Below are positions 8,058-17,078 of a stretch of 64,000 bases of DNA, piece by piece. The position numbers and the translations under genes are program-made. The first letter of the stretch is position 1. Each line of letters begins with the position of its first letter. Below the pieces are notes generated by a model, which worked only from the letters and a program-made list of their open reading frames with translations, made no database searches and was not told the DNA's origin. The DNA comes from Emticicia sp040253585 (GTDB lineage: Bacteria > Bacteroidota > Bacteroidia > Cytophagales > Spirosomataceae): contig NZ_JBELAU010000012.1 in the NCBI RefSeq assembly GCF_040253585.1, positions 124,001 through 188,000 of the forward strand, read 5' to 3'.

Positions 8058-8765
8058 TTATATGTCGCCACTTTGCGGACGCAAAACAATATCTTCGATA
8101 ACTGCATTTTTCGATAAACTATAAGCACTCCAGATGGTTTCGGCAATATCAGCAACGGTCATAAATCTTTCTTCGGGAATTCCCGCTCCTGCCCAACTAT
8201 CGGTGTAAACTGCTCCTGGCATAACAGAAGTTACTTTCACACCATACTCTTTCATTTCTTCACGCAAAACCTTACTGAATCCCAACAAAGCAAATTTTGA
8301 AATGCTGTATGAGCCGCCATTCGGATAAGCTTTTAAACTTGCCACCGAACAAATATTAAAAATATGCCCGCTGTGCTGCTCAATCATTGTTGGAATCAGC
8401 CCACGAGTGAGGTGATAGGCACTGTAAAGATTGGTTTCGATGAGTTGTTCTAAAACGCCATCGGCTTCTTCGTGTACGTTTCCAGGAATAAATGTACCAG
8501 CGTTATTGGTCAACATTCCGATGGGTTGAGCTAAAGATTTAATAAACTCAGCGAAAGCGATTGCCTGAGATTTGATAGCTAAATCGGCTTTTTGTACATA
8601 ACATTTTACGCCATATTGTGCTTCGATTGCTTGTTTTGTTTCGGCCAAATCGGTTTCATTTCGAGCCGAAATTACTATATCGAAATCATTTTTAGCAAAT
8701 TGTTCGGCAATTGCTCGCCCAATGCCACGTGTACCACCCGAAACTACTGCTAATTTTCTACTCAT
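8058..8765 (-). CDS. Short-chain dehydrogenase/reductase
   Basis: This 235-residue classical SDR is an NAD(P)-dependent oxidoreductase of unknown substrate. Seen are the nucleotide motif SGGTRGIG (about 9-16), NNAG (about 88-91), the catalytic Ser in SVASL, and YSISK (about 155-159) with the catalytic Tyr and Lys. The Arg after the second strand (SARNE) suggests NADPH preference. It resembles FabG and sepiapterin-reductase-like SDRs, but no neighbour defines a pathway. It is divergent from mlaE and has its own promoter in the shared 121-base gap. Confidence 0.85.
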   Translation of the reverse strand: MSRKLAVVSGGTRGIGRAIAEQFAKNDFDIVISARNETDLAETKQAIEAQYGVKCYVQKADLAIKSQAIAFAEFIKSLAQPIGMLTNNAGTFIPGNVHEEADGVLEQLIETNLYSAYHLTRGLIPTMIEQHSGHIFNICSVASLKAYPNGGSYSISKFALLGFSKVLREEMKEYGVKVTSVMPGAVYTDSWAGAGIPEERFMTVADIAETIWSAYSLSKNAVIEDIVLRPQSGDI

Positions 8766-8816
8766 ATACCAATAAAGTATTTTAGATTGGTTTTGCTGTA
8801 ATTCTCAGAAAAACCT

Positions 8817-8844
8817 CAAATATAGAACCATGAACCCTAAACAA
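8817..8844 (-). promoter_or_regulatory. Promoter of SDR gene
   Basis: On the minus strand TTG (8842-8844), 17 bases, then TATATTTG (8817-8824). The spacing is at the short end of the Bacteroidota range. Confidence 0.65.
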
Positions 8845-8849
8845 ATCGT

Positions 8850-8857
8850 TATCTTTG
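8850..8857 (+). promoter_or_regulatory. -7 box of mlaE promoter
   Basis: TATCTTTG matches TAnnTTTG exactly, 29 bases before the mlaE ATG. It lies back-to-back with the SDR promoter. Confidence 0.65.
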
Positions 8858-8886
8858 CAAATATCGTTAAAATTTAGCTAAAAACT

Positions 8887-9618
8887 ATGTTATCAGTAAT
8901 AGGAAGATATTTAATATTTCTCGGAAAACTCTTCACTCGACGAGAATCTCTGAAAGTATATTGGGAAAGGTTCATTGATGAGTGTATCGGAATTGGGGTG
9001 AGTTCAGTGTTTATCGTGGCCATTGTTGCGGTGTTTATTGGTGCGGTGGTTTGTGTGCAAACCCGTGCCAATTTGGTGAGCCCTGTTATCCCGATTTATG
9101 TGGTGAGTAATATTGTGCGAGACATGACTTTGCTCGAATTATCTTCGACTTTTATGTGCGTGGTTTTGGCAGGAAAAGTAGGGTCGAATATCGCAGGTGA
9201 ACTCGGTACAATGAAAATTACTGAGCAGATTGACGCCCTTGAAGTAATGGGAATTAATTCAGCATCTTATTTGGTTTTGCCTAAATTATTAGCTGCGGTT
9301 TTCACGTTTCCTTTGTTAGCTATTATTTCGGGTTTTCTCGGGATTTTGGGTGGATATTTGGCAGGAACACTTTCAGGTATCATCACGCCAGAAGATTATA
9401 TTTATGGTATCAGATATTCGTTTATCCCTTTCAATGTCTTTATTTCTATCATCAAAGCAGTAGTTTTTGGTTTTCTGATTTCCACAATTTCGGCTTTTCA
9501 AGGCTACAATACTCGTGGCGGTGCATTGGAAGTAGGGCAGGCCAGTACTTCGGCCGTAACCAATAGTTGTATTGCGGTTCTGATTGCCGATTATCTTTTG
9601 GCGGAGCTTTTGACTTAA
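8887..9618 (+). CDS. mlaE: MlaE family lipid ABC transporter permease
   Basis: This 243-residue inner-membrane permease belongs to the MlaE/YrbE family, which moves phospholipids between the inner membrane and a periplasmic MCE protein. An amphipathic N-terminus is followed by about five membrane segments; the conserved MlaE parts include the MKITEQIDALEVMGI coupling region (about 110-124), where the ATPase docks, and NSASYLVLPKLLAA after it. The ATPase gene follows 88 bases later. The MCE-domain subunit usually encoded next to these two is not in the window, since transcription stops at a terminator after the ATPase gene. Confidence 0.92.
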   Translation: MLSVIGRYLIFLGKLFTRRESLKVYWERFIDECIGIGVSSVFIVAIVAVFIGAVVCVQTRANLVSPVIPIYVVSNIVRDMTLLELSSTFMCVVLAGKVGSNIAGELGTMKITEQIDALEVMGINSASYLVLPKLLAAVFTFPLLAIISGFLGILGGYLAGTLSGIITPEDYIYGIRYSFIPFNVFISIIKAVVFGFLISTISAFQGYNTRGGALEVGQASTSAVTNSCIAVLIADYLLAELLT

Positions 9619-9706
9619 TGAGTGAATGAATGATTGAGCGAATGAGTGAATATTACAATAACTCTCATTCTAAATTATCCATTATCCATTTTACATTATT
9701 TTTCAA

Positions 9707-10459
9707 ATGATTGAAATAAAAAATATATCAAAGTCTTTTAATGGCCGAATGGTGTTAGATAACGTGAGCGGCTTATTTAAAAAAGGCGAAACAAGCTTGG
9801 TTATTGGTGCGAGTGGTACAGGGAAAAGCGTACTATTGAAATGTATGCTCGATTTGGCTCGCCCCGAAGCTGGAACAACGCTTTATGATGGTCGTGATTT
9901 TTATGTAGGCGACGAAGAAGATAAAAAAGATATTCGCCGAGAAATGGGTGTGCTTTTTCAAGGTGGAGCATTATTTGATTCTAAAACTGTACACGAAAAT
10001 GTACAGTTTCCGCTCGATATGCTCACAAAAATGGGCGAAGGTGAAAAGAAAGACCGAGTGGAATTTTGCTTACAACGAGTTGGACTGGAAGGAACGGGTG
10101 GCCGAATGCCATCAGAGATTTCGGGAGGTATGAAAAAACGTGTTGGCATTGCCCGAGCGATTGTGATGAACCCAAAGTATTTGTTTTGTGATGAACCAAA
10201 CTCTGGCCTCGACCCGCTGACTTCGATAAAAATTGATGAATTGATTAAGGAAATTACCGATGAGTTTGATATTACGACCGTAGTAATTACGCACGATATG
10301 AACTCCGTACTTTCGATTGGCGATAAAATTATGTTTTTGCACAAAGGCAAAAAACTGTGGGAAGGAAACAGCCAAACCATCATGGGCGATACCGTGCCAG
10401 AGTTAGAAGAGTTTGTGTTTTGTAATAAAGCCCTTAGTTTGATGAGGGCAGGGAAATAA
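9707..10459 (+). CDS. mlaF: MlaF family ABC transporter ATPase
   Basis: This 250-residue ATP-binding subunit pairs with the MlaE-type permease before it. Walker A is GASGTGKS (about 34-41), the signature motif is EISGGMKKRVGIARA (about 137-151), and Walker B with the catalytic Glu is LFCDEPNSGLDP (about 164-175), followed by the H-loop ITHD. The form ISGGMKKRVGIARA, with Met after the Gly pair, is characteristic of the Mla/Ttg2 ATPases. The gap from mlaE is made of GAATGA words and shows no promoter, so the two are probably co-transcribed. Confidence 0.93.
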   Translation: MIEIKNISKSFNGRMVLDNVSGLFKKGETSLVIGASGTGKSVLLKCMLDLARPEAGTTLYDGRDFYVGDEEDKKDIRREMGVLFQGGALFDSKTVHENVQFPLDMLTKMGEGEKKDRVEFCLQRVGLEGTGGRMPSEISGGMKKRVGIARAIVMNPKYLFCDEPNSGLDPLTSIKIDELIKEITDEFDITTVVITHDMNSVLSIGDKIMFLHKGKKLWEGNSQTIMGDTVPELEEFVFCNKALSLMRAGK

Positions 10460-10460
10460 C

Positions 10461-10496
10461 AAAAAAGGCTTAGAAATTCAATTCTAAGCCTTTTTT
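10461..10496. terminator. Bidirectional terminator between mlaF and GH3 gene
   Basis: AAAAAAGGCTTAGAA (10461-10475) and TTCTAAGCCTTTTTT (10482-10496) form a perfect 15-bp stem with a 6-base loop; A- and T-runs lie at both ends. It serves the convergent mlaF and GH3 genes. Confidence 0.9.
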
Positions 10497-10543
10497 ATAG
10501 AACAATAGCACATCATCCATCCTATTTCTAAATTGTTCGCATG

Positions 10544-10565
10544 ACAAGTCGGGAGACTTGTGTTA
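10544..10565. repeat. REP-like palindrome overlapping GH3 stop codon
   Basis: ACAAGTC-GGGA-GACTTGT (10544-10561), followed by GTTAC, contains or abuts the stop codon of the minus-strand GH3 gene at 10563-10565. The trailing GTGTTAC matches the end of the copy at 36609-36628, which links it to the same repeat superfamily. Confidence 0.65.
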
Positions 10566-13500
10566 CTTCTTCAACATCTTATAAATCTGCTCTCCAACTT
10601 CGGTTCGGATATTGAGCGTGCTAATCTTCACATTATCACGAGTTGGATAAACTCGGTTCGATAAGAATGTATAAACAAAATTATATTTCGGCTCAACCCA
10701 AACGAATGTACCTGTAAAACCTGAGTGTCCAAAACTTTCGGGTGATGCTGATGTTGGGCCATTTCCTACTTTCGGATTAAAATCTAACTTATCGAAGGCA
10801 ATCGCACGGCGATTTTTAAGTTCTGGAAACTGGTATTTCGTACACTCAGCAAGTACTTCGGGCTTGATAAATTGTGTATCGCCATAATATCCTTTCTGCA
10901 AATACATTTGCATTAATTTTGTAAGGTCGTTTACGTTTCCGAAAAGCCCTGCGTGTCCCGATACACCGTTTAACATTCCTGCACCTTCATCATGTACGTA
11001 TCCGTGAATAAGGGTTTTTCTGAATAAAGTGTCTTTTTCTGTCGGTACAATTCTGTCTTTTGAATAAAAACGTAATGGGTTATAAGTCAGAGAATTAGCT
11101 CCAATTTGTTTATAGGTTTTCTTTAAGTAATCTTCCCAAGGTATGCCCGTTAGTGATGCCATGAAAGTTGGGTATGTATAGTAGTGCAAATCACTGTAAA
11201 CATAACCTTGTTCGGGCTTCAAAGATGAATTTTCGATGGCATCGAAGATAACTTTTTGGTAGTCTTTGTGCAACCAGAGAGAATCAGATATTTGCACTGA
11301 AAAATCAGCCGATTGTTTATTAGAAAGTGTATTTGGCTTCCAAACCATTGTTTTTGGCGAAAGACAGTCTTTCCAAAGATTTTTGTCGGTCTTGATGGCT
11401 TTAGCAAGTAAAAGGTTGTATTTCTTCTTGCTCATAAATAACTTTTTCTTGTACTGAGAAGCGTATTTGGTTTTAAAAACATCACTATTTCTAACCGTTT
11501 TTACAGAGTCGATGCAGTCAGTCCAAAAAGCAATCCAAGCTTTTAGGCCAGCTTTGTGTGTAAGCATATCACGGAAACGCAAGTTGGCTTTATTTCCGTC
11601 GGCAAATTCTGGATAATAATCTTTGAAAGATTTATCTAAATCAAATTTTCCTTCGCTCATTAATTGCATAACCGCCAATGCCGAAGTGCTTACTTTCGTA
11701 ACTGATGCAAGGTCATAAAGGTCAGTTAAATTAACAATTCCTTTTGTAGTTGATTTTGATGAGTTGATAGCTGCATTTGCATTTGCCTTTTTCACGGCTT
11801 CGTCCATTACATCATTTTTATTATCAGCTTTAAATTTAGCATCTGCATTTGCTAAAACTGCTCCATTAGCTGCCTCGAAAGTATGGAACCCAAATGCTTT
11901 CTGATAAATTACTCGACCATCTTTAGCCACTTGCATGGTTGCCCCTGGATAGGCTTTTTCACGAAGTCCGAGGTTGATAACGGAGTCGATTCTTCTATTA
12001 AACTCTACTCCATCAAGTCCGACCATTTCGGGAATTCCATAAGCCAAACGCCCGATTGATTGGGTATTTTCGCCCATGCCATATTTGTATATATTATTGA
12101 TAGAAACTGGCAGTTTTCCCAAAATCGGAATCGCTCCAAAAATTGCTTGGGCGGCTGCTTCTTCCATATAATTGGTTAGCTGATAAGCCATTACGATGGC
12201 TTTCGACTTTTCTAAATCATCAAATTTATCAAGCGAATAAGGATTTCCGAAGATGGTTGTAATCGCCTTACCAGTATTTGTGAGTGCTTTTAAAGCTTTT
12301 TTGTTGGCATCGGTAACGCCATATTTGGCGGCTGGACGAATATTATTGAGGTGTAAGTTTACCAAAATCACATCGTAGTTTTGAGTTTGTGCTAAAACCT
12401 TGTTGATGCTCGAATCTGGAGCATTTGGCGGAAGCAAAAAATGGTCAATATTTGTATAATTATCGGTCATTTTTTGGAAGGCCGTTGGCTGCAAGGCATC
12501 AATCGAAACACTGGCGATACGTTTTGTTAAGTCTTTGATAGGTAGTATTTTGTCGTCATTTTTAACCAAAGTAATTGTTGCCTCAGCTAATTGGCGATTT
12601 AGTAAATCTGACTTTGTAGTGTTCAAATCTCCAATCAAATTTTTGATGTCGGTTGGGCGATATTTATCCAATCCAACCCAAGATTTTGCCATCAAGATTT
12701 TACGTACACGAAAATCAATTTCTTCCATCGAAATTTCTTTGTTGGCTATGGCTGCTTTGATGGCTGCGATTGCTCCTTCGGCGTCTTCAAATGTTTCAAG
12801 AATATCATTTCCTGCTAAAACCGCTCTTACGTTGGCTTCACCTTTCGAGAAATATTTGATTGCTCCTTGCATATCCATGGCATCGGTGAAAGTCAAACCT
12901 TTGAAATTGAGGTCTTTACGTAAAATGTCAGTAACGATTCTTTTAGAAAAAGTTGCGGCCAGATTTTTACTTGTATCCAACACTGGAACACTCAAATGCG
13001 AAGTCATGATTCCACTTAAACCATTGTCTATCAGTTTTTTATATGGATAAAACTCAACAGCATCTAAACGTTTGCGGTCGTGTGGAATCAAGGGTAAATC
13101 GAAGTGAGAATCAACGCCAGTATCGCCATGACCTGGAAAATGCTTAGCCGAAGTAAGCAAATGTTCACTATTCATACCTTGCATATAGGCGAGAGCTTTG
13201 TTGGCAACATCTTCTTGGTTTTCGCCAAACGAACGGAAATTGATAACAGGGTTATTAGGATTTATATTGACATCAACCACGGGAGCATAATTGATATGTA
13301 CACCAATTCGGCGACATTGTTTGGCTACTTCAACGCCCATATCAAAAAGTAGCTTTTCGTTACCTTGCATGGCTCCGAGCGTCATTTGGTACGGAAAACG
13401 CACCGTACTGTCGAGTCGCATTGCCAAACCCCATTCCAAGTCCATACCTATCAAAAGCGGCACTTTTGATAAGGCTTGTAACTCATTCACGATGCGAGCT

Positions 13501-13766
13501 TGCACAGTTGGCGGAGCTGCAAACATCACAATTCCACCGATTCGGTTATCTTTTACCCAACGTTTGAGCTTTTCTACATCGTGTGGTCGGCCAGAAGTAT
13601 TGCCACGAGGCATGAGTAGTTGCCCGATTTTCTCGTCCAGCGTTAGCGTCGTGAAAACCGAATCTACCCAACGTTTATTATAATTAGTCAAGAAATCAGG
13701 TTCTTTTTGTGCAAAACTTGATAAAGTGTTGATAAGTAAGAGGATAAGGAAAAAAAGTTTTTTCAT
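10563..13766 (-). CDS. Glycoside hydrolase 3 / serine beta-lactamase-like fusion
   Basis: This 1067-residue exported protein joins two enzymes. The start at 13766 is chosen because it begins with the signal peptide MKKLFFLILLLINTLSSFAQ; the longer frame would add 13 residues. Residues about 30-380 are a GH3 domain of the NagZ type, with KHFPGHGDTGVDSH as the acid/base loop and FTDAMDM holding the nucleophile Asp. A GH3 C-terminal sandwich (about 390-600) follows. Residues about 610-1067 are a class C beta-lactamase/penicillin-binding-type fold with SVTK as the SxxK motif and YSDLHYY in the YxN position. Action on peptidoglycan fragments in the periplasm or at the surface is inferred. Similar fusions are known in Bacteroidota. 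Confidence 0.9.
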   Translation of the reverse strand: MKKLFFLILLLINTLSSFAQKEPDFLTNYNKRWVDSVFTTLTLDEKIGQLLMPRGNTSGRPHDVEKLKRWVKDNRIGGIVMFAAPPTVQARIVNELQALSKVPLLIGMDLEWGLAMRLDSTVRFPYQMTLGAMQGNEKLLFDMGVEVAKQCRRIGVHINYAPVVDVNINPNNPVINFRSFGENQEDVANKALAYMQGMNSEHLLTSAKHFPGHGDTGVDSHFDLPLIPHDRKRLDAVEFYPYKKLIDNGLSGIMTSHLSVPVLDTSKNLAATFSKRIVTDILRKDLNFKGLTFTDAMDMQGAIKYFSKGEANVRAVLAGNDILETFEDAEGAIAAIKAAIANKEISMEEIDFRVRKILMAKSWVGLDKYRPTDIKNLIGDLNTTKSDLLNRQLAEATITLVKNDDKILPIKDLTKRIASVSIDALQPTAFQKMTDNYTNIDHFLLPPNAPDSSINKVLAQTQNYDVILVNLHLNNIRPAAKYGVTDANKKALKALTNTGKAITTIFGNPYSLDKFDDLEKSKAIVMAYQLTNYMEEAAAQAIFGAIPILGKLPVSINNIYKYGMGENTQSIGRLAYGIPEMVGLDGVEFNRRIDSVINLGLREKAYPGATMQVAKDGRVIYQKAFGFHTFEAANGAVLANADAKFKADNKNDVMDEAVKKANANAAINSSKSTTKGIVNLTDLYDLASVTKVSTSALAVMQLMSEGKFDLDKSFKDYYPEFADGNKANLRFRDMLTHKAGLKAWIAFWTDCIDSVKTVRNSDVFKTKYASQYKKKLFMSKKKYNLLLAKAIKTDKNLWKDCLSPKTMVWKPNTLSNKQSADFSVQISDSLWLHKDYQKVIFDAIENSSLKPEQGYVYSDLHYYTYPTFMASLTGIPWEDYLKKTYKQIGANSLTYNPLRFYSKDRIVPTEKDTLFRKTLIHGYVHDEGAGMLNGVSGHAGLFGNVNDLTKLMQMYLQKGYYGDTQFIKPEVLAECTKYQFPELKNRRAIAFDKLDFNPKVGNGPTSASPESFGHSGFTGTFVWVEPKYNFVYTFLSNRVYPTRDNVKISTLNIRTEVGEQIYKMLKK

Positions 13767-13918
13767 TAATGCGTTAGGTTTGATGATTAGTGAACCGTTA
13801 CCCAAAGTAAATAAAAAATCGTTAAAAAACCTGCGTTTAATCGAAGTGCCGAGAGTACAGGATTCTAAAAGTCGAGAATTATTTTATATTTACCCCGACA
13901 ATAGACCTAACAATCATA

Positions 13919-15247
13919 ATGAAAAAAAACCTTGTACTTTTTATCAGTGTGTTCGCTTTGTGGGAGCATTCTTTTGCTCAGAAAAAAGCCAATAATATTT
14001 TCCCCGATGGCAGCATTATGTCCAAATGGTTTTCTGACTCAACTAAAATTTCGCTCACTAAACTTGGCAAACAATATGTCATTACCAATTACGGAGCAGT
14101 AAATGATAGCACCGTGTTACAAACAACCGTCATTCAGAAAACGATTGACGAGGCCGCTAAAAATGGGGGAGGAGTGGTAATAATTCCGAAGGGAATATTT
14201 TTGAGTGGAGCATTATTTTTCAAACCAAAAACACATCTTTACGTTTCGGAAGGTGCAGTTTTGAAAGGTTCAGATAATATTGCTGATTATCCAAAAATGC
14301 CTTCACGCATGGAAGGACAAAATCTTGATTATTATGTGGCTTTGGTGAATGCCTATCGAGTTGATGGTTTTACGATTTCGGGAAAAGGTAAGATTGATGG
14401 CAATGGTTTACGTTATTGGGAGGCTTTTTGGCAAAGACGCAAAGAAAATCCAAATTGTACGAATTTAGAAGTTTCACGCCCACGATTGGTGTTTATTTGG
14501 CAGTCGAATAATGTGCAGATTCAAGATGTGAAATTACACAATTCGGGTTTCTGGACGAGCCATTATTACCAATGTAATTTTGTAAAAATTTTGAATGTAA
14601 ATTTTCTTTCGCCTTATCAACCCGTAAAAGCACCGAGTACTGATGCCATTGACCTTGATATTTGCTCAAATGTGTTGATAAAAGGTTGCTACATTTCGGT
14701 CAATGATGATGCCATTGCTCTAAAAGGTGGTAAAGGGCCTTGGGCAGATATGATTCCAAGTAATGGCGAGAATACCAATATTGTCATCGAAAACTGTGAA
14801 TTTGGATTTTGCCACTCGGCTTTAACTTGCGGAAGCGAAGCCATTCACAACAAAAATATTATTATGCGAAATTGCTACGTAAATGAAGCTACAAGAGTTT
14901 TATGGCTAAAAATGAGGCCAGATACGCCTCAGTTGTATGAATATATTACAGTAGAAAATATCAAAGGTCAAGCCAATAGCCTGATTTACGTGAAGCCTTG
15001 GACACAGTTTTTTGATTTACAAGGCCGTAAGGATATTCCACTTTCTTATTCAGATAATATTACACTAAAAAACATCGACCTCAAATGCAATGTTTTTTAT
15101 GATGTAGCCATTACCGAAAACGACCGGCTATCGAATTTTAAATTTGAAAACCTTACAATTCAAGCAAAGAAAACGGCCATTGATAAAAGTATCGTGAAAG
15201 GCTTTACTTTGAAAAATGTAAAGGTAAATGAGGTGATTGTTGAGTAA
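13919..15247 (+). CDS. Glycoside hydrolase family 28 polygalacturonase
   Basis: This secreted pectinase-type beta-helix enzyme of 442 residues hydrolyses galacturonic-acid linkages. The signal peptide covers about the first 21 residues and ends in SFAQ. The right-handed helix carries the GH28 catalytic blocks: PSTDAIDLD (NTD-type Asp), NDDAIALKGG (the Asp pair), CHSALTCGSE with His in the GHG position, and RVLWLKM for the usual RIK. The rhamnogalacturonase or exo-type branch is possible because GHG and RIK are both altered. It is monocistronic, divergent from the GH3 fusion, and would feed the hexuronate pathway genes at the window start. Confidence 0.9.
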   Translation: MKKNLVLFISVFALWEHSFAQKKANNIFPDGSIMSKWFSDSTKISLTKLGKQYVITNYGAVNDSTVLQTTVIQKTIDEAAKNGGGVVIIPKGIFLSGALFFKPKTHLYVSEGAVLKGSDNIADYPKMPSRMEGQNLDYYVALVNAYRVDGFTISGKGKIDGNGLRYWEAFWQRRKENPNCTNLEVSRPRLVFIWQSNNVQIQDVKLHNSGFWTSHYYQCNFVKILNVNFLSPYQPVKAPSTDAIDLDICSNVLIKGCYISVNDDAIALKGGKGPWADMIPSNGENTNIVIENCEFGFCHSALTCGSEAIHNKNIIMRNCYVNEATRVLWLKMRPDTPQLYEYITVENIKGQANSLIYVKPWTQFFDLQGRKDIPLSYSDNITLKNIDLKCNVFYDVAITENDRLSNFKFENLTIQAKKTAIDKSIVKGFTLKNVKVNEVIVE

Positions 15248-15362
15248 TATTAGCCTTATTTTGTCAATCTAATACTATTTGGTATTTTTTGCTAACCCGA
15301 TTAAAATCAGTATCTATTATAATCAAAATTGCATTCGTATAGATTCAAACAAATTCGGCTGA

Positions 15363-16640
15363 CTAATTACAAGGATTGCTGCTAATTCCCGCTTCAAAGA
15401 CAGTCCCTTCTTTTACATGAAAACCGGCTTTAAGTAGAATTTCTTTGTCTGATTTATAGCTTACATTGCCACTGTATATTTTATTGGTTGCATCAATAAA
15501 GTTTTGGGATTTGAGTGCGACAGTTTTGTTGCTTATATCATCATTTTTACTGGCCAAAGCTAATCCTTTTTCACATGGGTTATTTTTTTTTTTGTAAGCA
15601 AAGCTTCTGATTTCGGTAATGTTTCCAGCCAAAAAGCTAAAATTTAAGGTGAGAGTATTATTGGGTTTAGAACATGGCTCACCACACGGAAAAGAGTAAG
15701 TACTAAACGAAAAAGTACCGAACGAATATTTATACTCATCGGGGCATGGCGTTATATTGAAGGTGCAGTCTGAGTTGGCTTGTCTTTCTCCATACAAAAA
15801 AGTAAATCTTTTATCATTCAGGTAAATTCCCATTCCAAAATCATTATTGTTGGTCATTGCTACCCAATTTTCGGTGGCCAAATTCCAGAAATTTTGATTA
15901 TTCTGACTTGGGCTTCTGATGTTGACAGGTTGGTGGGTATAAGGATTTTGACTATTATAGGTCTGCCATTTTTCGGCAAATTTATAGTTCAAATTAATGA
16001 AAACATTAAACGAAGACCCTACATTATCGTTACTTACAAAGTATGGAATGTTTTTTACTTGTTTTACAGTAAAATTAGCTGCAATACCACTCAAACTAAT
16101 CCAATATTCGTTGTATCCTCCAGCATCTATTTTTTTGTAACTGTCGTTTTCAAGATTTACAAATCCCCATTCCCAGAGCTTAGCTTTTATGTATAGAATC
16201 TTGGTATCGTTATTGAAACTAATAATCTCTGGAACTCCTCCGAGGTGGTCTTCTTTTGAAAATTTTTCATTGTAAAAAGATCCTTGCGGCAGTCCGTTCC
16301 ATTCTCTTGATGCTCCTCCTGCAAGTGGATAAATATCAGTCAGGTATTTCGAGTTAGAATAAGGTTTCCAAGTCGATGGATCTGTTGGGTAAATCCTGCT
16401 TTCAAAACCTGCTTGTCGCCCAGCATCGTGGTTGTTTATCAAGTTTTCACCATTAGTTTTTCGCTCAAAATAACTAACAACCCCTCCCATTCTTTTATCA
16501 AAACCCACCTTTATAATACCATTGTCAAGAAAAAACCTTAAGCTATCTTCATAGAATACAGTGCTGGCATCTTGCGAAAAACATTGTGTAGTGTATAAAT
16601 AAAAACAGAAAAGAAGGCTTTTAACTTTTCTTAGAATCAT
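15363..16640 (-). CDS. Secreted protein with 3-coathanger C-terminus, unknown function
   Basis: The 425 residues begin with a signal peptide (to about residue 22, CFSQ). The central part has alternating beta-strand character; the N-terminal GGVVSYFERKTNGENLIN stretch resembles sugar-binding galactose-mutarotase-like folds, but I cannot assign an enzyme. The last 50 residues, with SYKSDKEILLKAGFHVKEGT and ending in FEAGISSNPC, match the 3-coathanger stack found at the ends of secreted Bacteroidota proteins. Several Cys pairs (CxxxxC, CGEPC) suggest disulfides. It is convergent with the GH28 gene, which suggests but does not prove a polysaccharide role. Confidence 0.65.
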   Translation of the reverse strand: MILRKVKSLLFCFYLYTTQCFSQDASTVFYEDSLRFFLDNGIIKVGFDKRMGGVVSYFERKTNGENLINNHDAGRQAGFESRIYPTDPSTWKPYSNSKYLTDIYPLAGGASREWNGLPQGSFYNEKFSKEDHLGGVPEIISFNNDTKILYIKAKLWEWGFVNLENDSYKKIDAGGYNEYWISLSGIAANFTVKQVKNIPYFVSNDNVGSSFNVFINLNYKFAEKWQTYNSQNPYTHQPVNIRSPSQNNQNFWNLATENWVAMTNNNDFGMGIYLNDKRFTFLYGERQANSDCTFNITPCPDEYKYSFGTFSFSTYSFPCGEPCSKPNNTLTLNFSFLAGNITEIRSFAYKKKNNPCEKGLALASKNDDISNKTVALKSQNFIDATNKIYSGNVSYKSDKEILLKAGFHVKEGTVFEAGISSNPCN

Positions 16641-17078
16641 AATTTTCTTTTTTTCTTTAAGATACGGCTAAATCAATTTTTTCGAGAGTGTAAAATAAAA
16701 AATTTATTAAACGGTCAATCATCAATGGAAGCGATTCGATTTTTGATATATCAATGTCTTCAAACCGCTCCTTCTAATAACATTTTCCTGCCAAACTGCC
16801 ATATAAAAGTGCCTTGGCATGAGTATTGAACTATTAAATTTACTCATAAATGTTTTGTTTGTCAGAAAGGTTTAGTATTTTCACTCTGACAATCTGTCAG
16901 ATAATTAAGCGTTTTTATTAAAGCCTTGATTATCAATATTTATGAAAAAGTATAATAACGCAAGATTTTAATCTAACCGAACCCGTTTTTAAAATTAGAT
17001 GATAAAGACTCCACTGCTCAAACCAGCGAAATCAATAAAATCAGTTTCAAAATCTACGGTCTAAAAATATAGTGGTGA
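16641..17078. other. Intergenic region upstream of lon
   Basis: This 438-base AT-rich region between divergent genes has no supported ORF. The only strong element is the CTGACA/TGTCAG palindrome at 16886-16900. The remaining 180 bases before the lon start show nothing recognisable. Confidence 0.5.
16886..16900. promoter_or_regulatory. Putative operator upstream of lon
   Basis: CTGACA-ATC-TGTCAG is a perfect 6-bp inverted repeat with a 3-base centre; a further TGTCAG half-site lies at 16860-16865. It sits about 180 bases before the lon ATG. A stress-regulator site is inferred from position only. Confidence 0.5.

Noticed and set aside
15248..15362. Terminator between GH28 and the 3-coathanger gene
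   Set aside because: AATAC/GTATT is the only stem and is too short to be convincing, although a T-run follows.
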